In this document: positions 1 through 7,823 of the stretch, piece by piece | Numbering within the stretch: the stretch's first letter is position 1 | How the letters are laid out: every line of letters begins with the position of its first letter | Translations under genes and position numbers: made by a program | The notes under the pieces: model-generated | What the model saw: only the letters and a program-made list of their open reading frames with translations | Database searches by the model: none | Told to the model about the DNA's origin: nothing | Source: JASSUD01 sp031963405 | GTDB taxonomy: Bacteria; Pseudomonadota; Gammaproteobacteria; Burkholderiales; Burkholderiaceae | DNA length: 64,000 bases | Assembly: GCA_031963405.1 (NCBI GenBank) | Contig: JASSUJ010000001.1 | Coordinates: forward strand, 434,001 to 498,000 | Reading direction: 5' to 3'

Positions 1-2
1 CG

Positions 3-1046
3 CAAGAATTTGCGCAGCGGCTCAGTCAGGCTCAGTATGGGGTAAGCCTGCAAATGGTCTGTGGCGATCAACCTTCGTCGATTTGTCATGCGTTGGAGAC
101 TTGCTTAGGCCACGCTGACCTTATCATTGTGAGCGGAGGGTTAGGCCCGACTTCTGATGATGTCACCCGAGAAGCGATTGCTTCTACCGCAGGAGTACAA
201 CTACAGCTAGACGAACCAAGCTGGATTGCAATTCAAGCGCGTTTACAGGGCTTTGGCTTAGAGGTGGCACCTTCTAACCGCAGGCAGGCATTTTTCCCTC
301 AAGGGGCGCGCATTGTCCCTAACAAAAATGGCACAGCCCCTGGATTCACCATGACTATTGATGGGCGCACCTTGCATGTGCTACCCGGCCCGCCCAAGGA
401 ATGCTTACCTATGCTTGAGACCTTACTTGCTCAAGAGGAGAAAGAAACACCTACTCCTAGTCAGGAAATTTATCACTTGCGCTTGCTGGGCGTGATTGAA
501 AGCGATATAGCGCAGATCGTTGATGCTCAGCTCACTGAGATTCGTGAGCATGCTGAAGTGAGTTATCTCTGTCACTATCCGTATATGAATATACGCGTCG
601 CGATTGCCGCGAGAAAGCAGAAAGAACTAGCAGAGAAAATGACTGAACTAGAAATATTATTTAAAGACAATCTCGTTAGCAAAGAAGAGCGTACCGCGCT
701 AGAGCAACTGGAAACATACCTGACCCAATATCCGCTAATGATTGAAGACACACTCACACAAGGGGTATTTGCTGCGCGTATTGCAAGTCAATTTAAAGCG
801 AAATGCTTAGCGCCTAGCGTCCCAACTCTACCTATCACGGTAAAAGCCAGCACGGCCGATTCATTAGGGCCGCCCTTTCACGGCAGCACGCTTTTTCAAT
901 GTTCGATAGAGCTGGGCACCGAACACCACGACTATGCAATGCGCACGCCTAAACGAGGACCAGAAATTGTGGATAGTGCCTGCGAGTTTATCGCTTGGAG
1001 CATTTTGCGTAGTTGCCAACAACTCGAAGTGAGAGGCTTGAAATAA
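3..1046 (+). CDS. CinA-like protein (5' truncated by window edge)
   Basis: The reading frame is open to the left edge of the window, so the true start lies outside. The first ~130 residues carry the MoaB/CinA molybdopterin-binding-type fold: the SGGLGPTSDD motif, then a TAPGF segment and LPGPPKE, all typical of the CinA N-terminal domain. The middle has the CinA-type linker with a YPYMNIRV strand. The C-terminal ~110 residues lie where CinA usually has its NMN-deamidase domain. The serine-containing ESCTGG-type motif is not recognisable there; the closest stretch reads EDTLTQG. Full-length CinA is about 410-430 residues, so about 50 are probably missing upstream. The gene ends 3 bp before the next one, suggesting co-transcription. 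Domain assignment is firm for the N-terminus; deamidase activity is doubtful. Confidence 0.8.
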   Translation, partial: QEFAQRLSQAQYGVSLQMVCGDQPSSICHALETCLGHADLIIVSGGLGPTSDDVTREAIASTAGVQLQLDEPSWIAIQARLQGFGLEVAPSNRRQAFFPQGARIVPNKNGTAPGFTMTIDGRTLHVLPGPPKECLPMLETLLAQEEKETPTPSQEIYHLRLLGVIESDIAQIVDAQLTEIREHAEVSYLCHYPYMNIRVAIAARKQKELAEKMTELEILFKDNLVSKEERTALEQLETYLTQYPLMIEDTLTQGVFAARIASQFKAKCLAPSVPTLPITVKASTADSLGPPFHGSTLFQCSIELGTEHHDYAMRTPKRGPEIVDSACEFIAWSILRSCQQLEVRGLK

Positions 1047-1049
1047 TTT

Positions 1050-1613
1050 ATGTCTAAAGCTTCTGAACGTTTATTTGTTGTCACTGGTGGCCCTGGCTCA
1101 GGAAAAAGTACCTTACTCGATGCACTAGAACGCGTTGGTTTTGCTCGAACAGCTGAGGCTGGGCGAGGCATTATTCAAGATCAAGCCGCTATCAACGGCC
1201 AAGGATTACCGTGGCAAAACCCTCAGCTTTATGCAGAAATGATGTTGAGTTGGGAGATGCGTTCCTACCATCTCGCTTTAAATCACCGTGGGCCAGTTTT
1301 CTTTGATCGCAGCGTGCTTGATGTCATTGGTTACTTGCGTCTACTAGGTTTACCTGTGCCCTCTTACATGCAGCAGGCAGCACAGAGCTTTACTTACCAT
1401 CGTCGCGTATTTATCGCTCCTCCTTGGCCTGAAATTTTTGAACAAGATAGCGAGCGTAAACAAACTTTCGACGAAGCCGAGCGAACTTATCAAGCGATGG
1501 TCGACGCCTATACTGAATATGGCTATGAACTGTTGCCTTTACCCCTTGCTAGCATTCAAGAGCGCCTTCGATTCATCATTAAACAGGCAGGAGTAAAGAG
1601 TCGCGGGTATTAG
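1050..1613 (+). CDS. Small AAA-type P-loop ATPase/kinase-like protein
   Basis: A 187-residue protein with a Walker A motif GGPGSGKST at residues 13-21, close to the N-terminus. A later FFDRSVLDV segment resembles the Walker B/DxD region of the AAA_28 (NadR/deoxynucleoside-kinase-like) family. No membrane segment or signal peptide is seen, so it should be cytosolic. It starts 3 bp after the CinA-like gene and probably shares its mRNA. Family-level knowledge suggests a nucleotide or nucleoside kinase-like role, but the substrate cannot be read from the sequence. The pairing with a CinA-like protein could point to nucleotide or pyridine-nucleotide salvage; that is inference. Confidence 0.75.
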   Translation: MSKASERLFVVTGGPGSGKSTLLDALERVGFARTAEAGRGIIQDQAAINGQGLPWQNPQLYAEMMLSWEMRSYHLALNHRGPVFFDRSVLDVIGYLRLLGLPVPSYMQQAAQSFTYHRRVFIAPPWPEIFEQDSERKQTFDEAERTYQAMVDAYTEYGYELLPLPLASIQERLRFIIKQAGVKSRGY

Positions 1614-1763
1614 AAGCCATTTTATAAACTGACAGCGATCTATTGCGCCAGGCGGTATGCCAACAGATGAATGGCTCGCCCAGCGCAGAAAAATGATTAT
1701 TGAGCCAAAGTTTCTCGACTGGTTTTACTGATGTGCAGTTTCATCGCTTGCGATATAGATAAA

Positions 1764-3098
1764 CTAAGATTCAACCGGCTGGCATACCTCACTGTTCGAT
1801 GTGGCAGATGCGGGTAACGGGTTATGCGTTTCTGGCAACGTAGGTATAGAAACAGGCTGCCTCTCCTGTTTCTCCTGCTTGGTCGCTAAATTGATCGACA
1901 TAGGCAGTTGATGCACGCCTCTGATCAAACAGTCATAGAGCTGCGCCACATTACGGTCTCCAAAGCCACCGCAGCCTGCTGCTGGAATATGATGAGCAGC
2001 TTGGTTTAGGCGGGGAACACGACTAATGAGTTCAAAAAATACACCTGGAATATCATCAAGGTAAGGGAAAAAGACCTGTACCAAGGCGCAGTCTTCTTCA
2101 AAATCAAGCAACATGCCATAACGCTGAAGCTTGTCGAAGGCGTCTGGGGTAAGAAAATCTAAGGCAATGGGGCGAATTTTTTCGTAATAGCTAGCAGCTG
2201 GAGACGGCATCGATTGCCAGGTTCCACGCTCACTTAGAAAATCTGCCAGCTGCAAAATATCCTCACAACGTAAAGCGATGTGATGCACATAAACACCGCC
2301 ATTAGCTTGCAATGCTTGCTCAAAAATACTGTTTTTATTCGTTGGTTGCACCAAAGTCATTAAGCCTTCACAGCTCTCACTACTTAAAGTGATAGCGCTT
2401 AATGGGCGATGTATCGCTTGCTCGTCAAAAATTCTGAAAGGTGCCCAAGCGGTCAGTGCCCGCAAACGCTGGCTGACTTGACTAACATTCTTCACATTGA
2501 CCGCGATGTGATCAATGCTCGTAATGCCACCAGGCGCAAATGCCATCGTTTGAGCATTTACTTCTTCAGATACTTCTGCCGATGCGCATGGGATAAAACC
2601 CGGCATACCGCGTGGAATGCCAGAGGAAAAAGAAGGTGATTCATATACATCAGAAGCTAAAAAACGCAGACTCAACTGCCCTAACGCATTTGGCAAGGAG
2701 ACATCCATGGCCCCAGACGAATGTCTTTGCAGAGACTCTGTGCCCTCATGCTGCAATGCGCCAGATAAATGAGAATAAGCTTCATCAGGGTCAGCCACAT
2801 TAAATCCTATGGCCCGCACATGAATATTTTTAGTGCTTTTCAAGCCTCGATGAAAGCTATTAGCCTCAGTGGCATCCTCATTTTTTTTATTAGTCGCTGG
2901 TGCACTACAAATAATCATCGCTTGCTGACTCTGCAAACAATAACTAATCCCCAATGCAGTTTTTAAGGTACTGACCAAAGGCATACCTAAGGTATTAGAA
3001 AGCACCGTTGCCAATAAACGGGCGTGACTACATTGAAACTCAACATGATGAAAAAATGATGCTTGAATCGGCAGAGCTGGTTTTGTACGCGATGACAT
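1764..3098 (-). CDS. 4-hydroxyphenylpyruvate dioxygenase / hydroxymandelate synthase family protein
   Basis: A 444-residue two-domain vicinal-oxygen-chelate protein. The three iron ligands of the HPPD/HmaS family are visible: H197 (in IDHIAVNV), H273 (in VHHIALRC) and E356 (in FFELISR), with spacings of 76 and 83 residues like those of known HPPDs. GCGGFG at about residues 375-380 matches the conserved C-terminal lid helix segment. HPPD makes homogentisate from 4-hydroxyphenylpyruvate; HmaS makes 4-hydroxymandelate for nonribosomal peptides. I cannot tell which this is. It is longer than usual (about 360-390) because of a serine/asparagine-rich insertion around residues 70-90 and a C-terminal extension. 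No other tyrosine-catabolism gene is in the window. The start is the ATG at 3098. Confidence 0.8.
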   Translation of the reverse strand: MSSRTKPALPIQASFFHHVEFQCSHARLLATVLSNTLGMPLVSTLKTALGISYCLQSQQAMIICSAPATNKKNEDATEANSFHRGLKSTKNIHVRAIGFNVADPDEAYSHLSGALQHEGTESLQRHSSGAMDVSLPNALGQLSLRFLASDVYESPSFSSGIPRGMPGFIPCASAEVSEEVNAQTMAFAPGGITSIDHIAVNVKNVSQVSQRLRALTAWAPFRIFDEQAIHRPLSAITLSSESCEGLMTLVQPTNKNSIFEQALQANGGVYVHHIALRCEDILQLADFLSERGTWQSMPSPAASYYEKIRPIALDFLTPDAFDKLQRYGMLLDFEEDCALVQVFFPYLDDIPGVFFELISRVPRLNQAAHHIPAAGCGGFGDRNVAQLYDCLIRGVHQLPMSINLATKQEKQERQPVSIPTLPETHNPLPASATSNSEVCQPVES

Positions 3099-3552
3099 AA
3101 TGCTCCCTCAGTGAATCTCAGTGATTTATAAGTAGGCAAAACATCATGCTAGCCAAGCAGCTAACGCTATTTGATAGGGTGCTTTCTGAAACTTTTGGGA
3201 GGGGAAAGTAACTTATCCATTAGTCAATTGATTAAGGCGAGTCAGAATTTAAAAAATAATTCAAATACTTTGAAAATCTATGTCTATGCTTCTTCCCTAT
3301 AAGAGGCCTCCTCGCCTGGCGAGCCAGCATCCACCCGCATCCATTTAAACATTGACGAAAATGGCGCGATGCATACCCAAGCAAGTATCAATCTCTACTT
3401 AGCAACACAGCGTGTCAGGCCTCGGTCGATTGGCGCTGTAAAACATAAATTCTGTAAAGTTTAAAAAAACATCGCAATAAGACTTCACAAGCAAAAAAGG
3501 AGTCGCTATAATGCGACGCTTCAGTTGACGCACAGCACTAAGCAAAGATTTT
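3099..3552. other. Intergenic region upstream of the tRNA pair
   Basis: About 450 bases with no convincing gene. It should hold the promoter of the minus-strand HPPD-like gene. Its right end holds a good tRNA promoter, listed separately. A short open frame around 3370 has no ribosome binding site and resembles nothing I know. Confidence 0.5.
3484..3512 (+). promoter_or_regulatory. Sigma70-type promoter of the tRNA-Glu/tRNA-Asp unit
   Basis: TTCACA at 3484-3489 and TATAAT at 3507-3512 are separated by 17 bp, about 40 bp before the first tRNA. The block GTCGCTATAAT is shared with the tRNA-Thr promoter near 46331. Confidence 0.7.
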
Positions 3553-3628
3553 GTCCCCTTCGTCTAGAGGCCTAGGACATCACCCTTTCACGGTGAGTAC
3601 AGGGGTTCGAATCCCCTAGGGGACGCCA
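3553..3628 (+). tRNA. tRNA-Glu(UUC)
   Basis: Full cloverleaf: acceptor GTCCCCT pairs with AGGGGAC, anticodon loop CTTTCAC carries TTC at 3587-3589, the T loop has GGTTCGAATCC, and CCA is encoded. It is the first of two tandem tRNAs. Confidence 0.96.
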
Positions 3629-3688
3629 GTTATCGCAGCAGTAGCTAAGATACCTGACACGGTATCAGCGCTTGCGGAACAAAAGCGT

Positions 3689-3765
3689 GGAGTGGTAGTT
3701 CAGTTGGTTAGAATACCGGCCTGTCACGCCGGGGGTCGCGGGTTCGAGCCCCGTCCACTCCGCCA
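3689..3765 (+). tRNA. tRNA-Asp(GUC)
   Basis: Cloverleaf with acceptor GGAGTGG/CCACTCC, anticodon loop CTGTCAC (GTC), T loop GGTTCGAGCC and encoded CCA. It lies 60 bp after tRNA-Glu and probably shares its transcript. Confidence 0.96.
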
Positions 3766-3814
3766 ACAATTTATGTATCAGAAGCGAAAATAAAAACGCT
3801 GAAAATTAATACAA

Positions 3815-3837
3815 TTCCGCGCAAGCGGTTTTTTTTT
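3815..3837 (+). terminator. Rho-independent terminator after the tRNA pair
   Basis: Short GC stem CCGC-gcaa-GCGG followed by nine T residues, 50 bp after tRNA-Asp. Confidence 0.75.
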
Positions 3838-4150
3838 GCCTAAGCTACGCTGAATTTTCTGTCTACGCTGTATTTAGAAATCGCTATCGGTCTTTGGCCT
3901 TCCCTCCCCAGCTTTTATTTCTCCCCTCCCCCCTCTTTTATCTTTAAAAAGCCTTTTCGCTCAATCGCCCTCATAACGCTTACGCGTCATTACGACTAAG
4001 CGAAACGCCACTTCTCCTCAGCAAAAAATAATGAGGGAGCTTTGCTTTTAAAAGGGAAAATTGCTTCAGAAAAATTTCTGTAGATAAAAGCAATGGCTTA
4101 TACAAGCCAATAACATCAAAATTATTCAAAAATTGTAGCGATAGCTTAGC
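3838..4150. other. Gene-free pyrimidine-rich stretch
   Basis: No gene, tRNA or clear hairpin seen. The stretch around 3895-3960 is unusually rich in C and T on the plus strand. It may hold the 3' end signals of the next minus-strand gene. Confidence 0.4.
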
Positions 4151-4570
4151 CTAAAGCAGCTCTGTGGCAGGTCTTGTATTGGGAAGACTACCTATATGGA
4201 TAGCAAAGCTCACCAATGTAGCAAAAGTAACAGTCCCAGCTATGCCTCTAATTAATGACTCATGCTCATTATCAAATTCTTTAGCTTGCATAATCAGGTT
4301 ACATACATAGAGAAAAGGAAAAATTGCTGCATGCGCTGCTATCCTTGACTTTAAAGCACGCGTATCAAGACCAGTTTCTGTCAGTGAATCGTTATCTTCC
4401 GCTGACCTACTTGAAAACTCACTCGATTGATCGCTTTCATCGCTAATGAGGAGAGTCTGCTCGCTGGCATTCGACTCTTCATATATCGTAGCCAGCTGAG
4501 GTTTAATTATCGTGATAGTAGATGCGCGTCTAGGCGACGCTTGAGGGGAGAAAGAAAGTGCTTGAGGCAT
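4151..4570 (-). CDS. Orphan serine/acidic-rich protein with C-terminal membrane segments
   Basis: A 139-residue protein that I do not recognise. Residues 1-75 are polar and rich in Ser, Thr, Glu and Asp. The C-terminal half has two hydrophobic stretches (around residues 82-94 and 108-126) that could cross or insert into a membrane. It stands alone between the tRNA unit and a gene remnant. The build, a disordered Ser-rich N-terminus plus hydrophobic C-terminus, resembles that of many secreted effector candidates, but no effector domain is visible. The acidic/serine block is similar in character, not in exact sequence, to the orphan at 21685. Confidence 0.5.
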   Translation of the reverse strand: MPQALSFSPQASPRRASTITIIKPQLATIYEESNASEQTLLISDESDQSSEFSSRSAEDNDSLTETGLDTRALKSRIAAHAAIFPFLYVCNLIMQAKEFDNEHESLIRGIAGTVTFATLVSFAIHIGSLPNTRPATELL

Positions 4571-4835
4571 AATCAGCTTTTTTATTAATTTCCGTTTAGG
4601 CTACTTTCTTACTGTAGCAATATTAACCTTCAGAAATAAGGGAGAAATTCTCTGCTTAAATTGACACTCCTAATATAGGAGAAACAAGGTATTTTTGACT
4701 TAGAGCTGACGAAATTTATTTTTCATGGCAGACCTGCACAAGGTCAATTTCCCCTTGCCTTAGCGATAACACTCTGTGGCTCTGGAGCTGAGTTTACGCT
4801 TATCGTTTTTCCATTCGACTTAACCAATGCCTGCG
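4571..4835. other. Intergenic region
   Basis: Holds the presumed promoter of the minus-strand orphan at 4151. No gene is seen. The right part borders a decayed reading frame. Confidence 0.4.
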
Positions 4836-5027
4836 CTAAGTGCGTCCATAAAAAAATGGACACCATCTTAATTCAATCTTCTTAAATTCCTGTATCACTT
4901 CACTGATTTCTTCAACAGCGCCGCTTTTATTGATATAGGCAGGGCTAAACTGTCCATTCTGAAAGTATCGAGCCGCAACATAAGTCAATATATTTTGATA
5001 GCGCCCATACTTCTCAAAGCCGTCAAT
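4836..5027 (-). pseudogene. Decayed gene fragment (63 codons, no start)
   Basis: A 63-codon minus-strand frame lies between two stops and begins with ATT, without ATG/GTG or a ribosome binding site. Its translation (starting IDGFEKYGRY, containing YVAARYFQNG and EISEVIQEFKK) has a protein-like composition, suggesting the 3' end of a lost gene. I do not recognise the family. It could also be a chance frame. Confidence 0.3.
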
Positions 5028-5080
5028 TTAATCTAAATCAAGCGCACAGCGGGACAAAAAGAAGGATGGAAAAGACAACA

Positions 5081-6607
5081 ATGAACAACGAAACCAGCCG
5101 CAAAATTCTTGAAGAAATTACGTCGTACCGGAAAAGCGTAAGCAATCTTCATCCTAAAGCCGACCATGCAACGGAAAAACTTCCCGCCAAATTGTTCGAC
5201 TTCGATGAAATCGTGCAGCACCCAGGGGCTGCCGTGCCCGCTGAGGAGATTGACAACGCCGCAGCGAAATATATCGATAAACTCAAAAACTTCGAAAATC
5301 GCTCAATCGATGCAAAATGCATCATCGCCATCCTTAGAGGGGTGGAAATCTGTCTGAATAATATTTCGGCGCTTGCGCAGCGCATCACAGCAGATGTTCA
5401 GCATGGCCATTTCGATGAGGCGTCGATTAAGGTCACCTGGATGAATCACTTCAACGATTCACTTCACCGGTTTTCTCAGCTTCTGGTGCAAACAGATGCC
5501 GGTCAACTCGACGGTGATTTCTTGTCGATCGAAGACTCAGCCACGTTTTCACTTTATGCCGAAAAAGTTGAAGCAATGCATGAGACTTTAAAAACGACCG
5601 CCGCAGAATCAATCGATGACATCGCCGCTCATGACATCGATAATCTTCAGCGCTTTACCTTCTTTCACAGCTTCATCAACACAAATTACGAAACGATCTG
5701 GCTATCCATCCTACGCCACGTGCGCATTCCTGGCGTATACCGCACAGCGGGGGAAAGTTCAGCGCATTTCTATCAACGTATTGTGCAAAGTGATGAAGCA
5801 CCACACGACACAGTCGCGCCTGTCGATCTGAAAGATGTCACCTATCTGATGCAGTTTCGTGCCTACCATCACATCACCGGCATTTTTGTAGGCTTAGCCA
5901 ACGACCTCTTAGCGGGGGCCATCTTGACGCTCGTGGATGAGGCCCATTCCTCTTTCCACTCCGAAGCAAAGGCGCTTATATTGTGCAACAAGGCGCTACA
6001 AGTCATCAGTGATAGTATGAAACCGATCGTGCGCACCTTGACTCCCAAAGCCTACTTTGCGATAAGCCCTGCCGTAAGACTTATCAGTGGCTCGCATTCG
6101 CACAAGCTACTCAAAAGTCTATTTGTCACGCTCTACCCAGCACTAGTTCGATCGCTCCGTCTACGTCTGGCAAATTTCGATGAAACCACTGCTCTCGATG
6201 ACAGTGCGATGCTGAATCAAGCATTACAGGTACTACGTTCCAACGAGCAACCTGAGCTGAGCGAGATGATTCGCCATACCGTGTCTATTTATCAATATGT
6301 GCGCACCTGGCGCGACGAGCATCAGTTCGCGAACGTCCAAGTCGGCCTGAGTCCAAAAGGCCAAACCCCCACTGCCTCAGTTTCTGGCACAGAGAAAGCG
6401 ACGCAAACTATTTACAACTTCAGGCACACGGATAAGAAAGATGCGATCAGCCCGCTTTATGAAGCCGTGCTTGGCAAACAACCAGCCGATCCGCTTGACA
6501 TTGTGCACGCGGGACGCTTCGACGAATACATGACTTATCTCACCGCAGATGCAGTCCTAGCCATGCACTCGGGCGTTCCAGTCAATGTAAGTGAAATGTG
6601 CGGGTAG
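5081..6607 (+). CDS. Divergent tryptophan 2,3-dioxygenase-superfamily protein
   Basis: A ~508-residue, mainly helical protein. Three segments line up in order with the TDO/PrnB heme-dioxygenase superfamily. QFRAYHH (around residues 258-264) sits where TDO has its HQAYELW helix. LTPKAYF followed by a SGSHS motif matches the MT..DF..FR...SGFQS region. TWRDEH (His at about residue 414) matches the helix carrying the heme-ligating His (WR.HH). TDO's substrate-side His is replaced by Phe, and the glycine-rich GTGGS loop is not clear, so the substrate probably differs from tryptophan. The first ATG (5066) abuts its AAGG sequence too closely, so I chose 5081. The gene uses more TCG/ATC/GCG codons than its neighbours, suggesting transfer. 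It is orphan; its function is unknown. Confidence 0.6.
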   Translation: MNNETSRKILEEITSYRKSVSNLHPKADHATEKLPAKLFDFDEIVQHPGAAVPAEEIDNAAAKYIDKLKNFENRSIDAKCIIAILRGVEICLNNISALAQRITADVQHGHFDEASIKVTWMNHFNDSLHRFSQLLVQTDAGQLDGDFLSIEDSATFSLYAEKVEAMHETLKTTAAESIDDIAAHDIDNLQRFTFFHSFINTNYETIWLSILRHVRIPGVYRTAGESSAHFYQRIVQSDEAPHDTVAPVDLKDVTYLMQFRAYHHITGIFVGLANDLLAGAILTLVDEAHSSFHSEAKALILCNKALQVISDSMKPIVRTLTPKAYFAISPAVRLISGSHSHKLLKSLFVTLYPALVRSLRLRLANFDETTALDDSAMLNQALQVLRSNEQPELSEMIRHTVSIYQYVRTWRDEHQFANVQVGLSPKGQTPTASVSGTEKATQTIYNFRHTDKKDAISPLYEAVLGKQPADPLDIVHAGRFDEYMTYLTADAVLAMHSGVPVNVSEMCG

Positions 6608-6803
6608 AAGTACCATTCTGATAAAACTGCCGTTAGTGAGAGCCGCCGGCCCTGACCTGATTTCAGAATTAGCGGCAGAAGATAATAGCGCCCTTCGTGA
6701 TTGGCCCTGCCCCACTCATCTTTCCTTTGGTGAATGGGGGCAGGCCTTCAGACCAGCGTCTTATTGGGCCGCACTCCAACCGTTACAAACGAATGGATTT
6801 TAA
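6591..6803 (+). CDS. Small ORF overlapping the TDO-like gene's 3' end
   Basis: A GTG-initiated 70-codon frame overlaps the end of the upstream gene by 17 nt and converges with the glycosyltransferase gene. The peptide is rich in Trp and Pro (RDWPCPTHLSFGEWGQAF) and its codon use resembles the upstream gene. It may be a real partner protein or a fragment of a once longer gene from the same acquired segment. I do not recognise it. Confidence 0.35.
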   Translation: MKCAGRSTILIKLPLVRAAGPDLISELAAEDNSALRDWPCPTHLSFGEWGQAFRPASYWAALQPLQTNGF

Positions 6804-7583
6804 GGACTGAGCCATGCTTTTCACTTTCTGGAAGCTTTCCTCTCCAGCAAAAGAATTGACTGGTGAATGCCAGAGATGAAAAACTTCTGTAGCACAATAT
6901 CCACGCTTACGTTTTAACCCTGACAGATACAATCGAATAACAAGCTCACGATCTTCGTGTCCCCAACCAATGAAACTCTCATCAAAGCCACGGATCTGCT
7001 GAAAGTCATCGTGCCACATCGCTAAATTGCAGCCTTTAATACCATGCAAAGAATGCTTACCTATTTTTCTGATTGGCCCAACCGGGATTTTCAGGAGTGG
7101 CAGAAATTTACTTATTTTTTTCCGAATACGGTTGAGAAACCAATCGAAGCGTGAAGCTTGATGAATTTTTATTTTGGCCGACAAAATTTTATGGGTGAAA
7201 TCACGTTCTAACCATATCCGGCTGCCTGCAATAACATAGCCCCTTTCAGCCAACCGACGATGCTGCGCTACAAAATCTCGCTGCGGGATACAATCCCCAT
7301 CTAGAAAAACCAAATAATCGCCAGTTGAGGCCGCTACGCCTTTATTGCGGATGGCAGCAAGCCGAAAGCCTTCATCAGGCTGCCAAATATGGCGCATTGC
7401 TATATCAGATTGCTTGGCAAAAGACTCCACGAGCAGTCGAGTTTCGCTTGTAGAGCCATCATCAGCAATAACAATTTCAAAATTTTTCTCTGTCTGAGCC
7501 AAAAGCCCATTCAAGACAGCTTCTAAAGCATCAGGTCTATTGTAGGTCGATACAATGACCGAAATATGGCGAGGTATAGGCAT
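6783..7583 (-). CDS. Family 2 glycosyltransferase
   Basis: A 266-residue cytosolic protein. The N-terminal GT-A fold has the ISVIVSTYNR start, an ADDGS nucleotide-binding segment and the metal-binding DGD at residues 95-97. A C-terminal galactosyltransferase-type motif GWGHEDREL follows (around residue 216). The family transfers sugars from nucleotide-sugar donors to lipopolysaccharide core, capsule or other glycans. The acceptor cannot be inferred; no other surface-sugar gene is nearby. The ATG at 7583 lies directly before the canonical first strand. Confidence 0.88.
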   Translation of the reverse strand: MPIPRHISVIVSTYNRPDALEAVLNGLLAQTEKNFEIVIADDGSTSETRLLVESFAKQSDIAMRHIWQPDEGFRLAAIRNKGVAASTGDYLVFLDGDCIPQRDFVAQHRRLAERGYVIAGSRIWLERDFTHKILSAKIKIHQASRFDWFLNRIRKKISKFLPLLKIPVGPIRKIGKHSLHGIKGCNLAMWHDDFQQIRGFDESFIGWGHEDRELVIRLYLSGLKRKRGYCATEVFHLWHSPVNSFAGEESFQKVKSMAQSLKSIRL

Positions 7584-7682
7584 AAATTAACGGTCGAATT
7601 TTCTTTAAAATCTAATTGCCTTAATCATTTATCTTTCACTCATTTGAGATTGAAGAAAAATCATCAATAGCTCGAGAAAATA

Positions 7683-7702
7683 GCAGTTTTAAAAAAAACT
7701 GC
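7683..7702 (-). terminator. Possible terminator hairpin downstream of the SPFH operon
   Basis: GCAGTTTT-AAAA-AAAACTGC is a perfect A/T-rich stem followed on the minus strand by TATTTTC. It lies about 120 bp after the SPFH stop and about 100 bp before the glycosyltransferase start. Confidence 0.4.
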
Positions 7703-7823
7703 AAATATTCAATTCAAAATTACATGAAACCACGTACTTTGAGCCTACGCACCTGCTGCCCGTTAACGCTTTTCTTCTTCATTCATGTCCCGCTAAATCG
7801 ATGCTAGCTAAATGATAAACATG

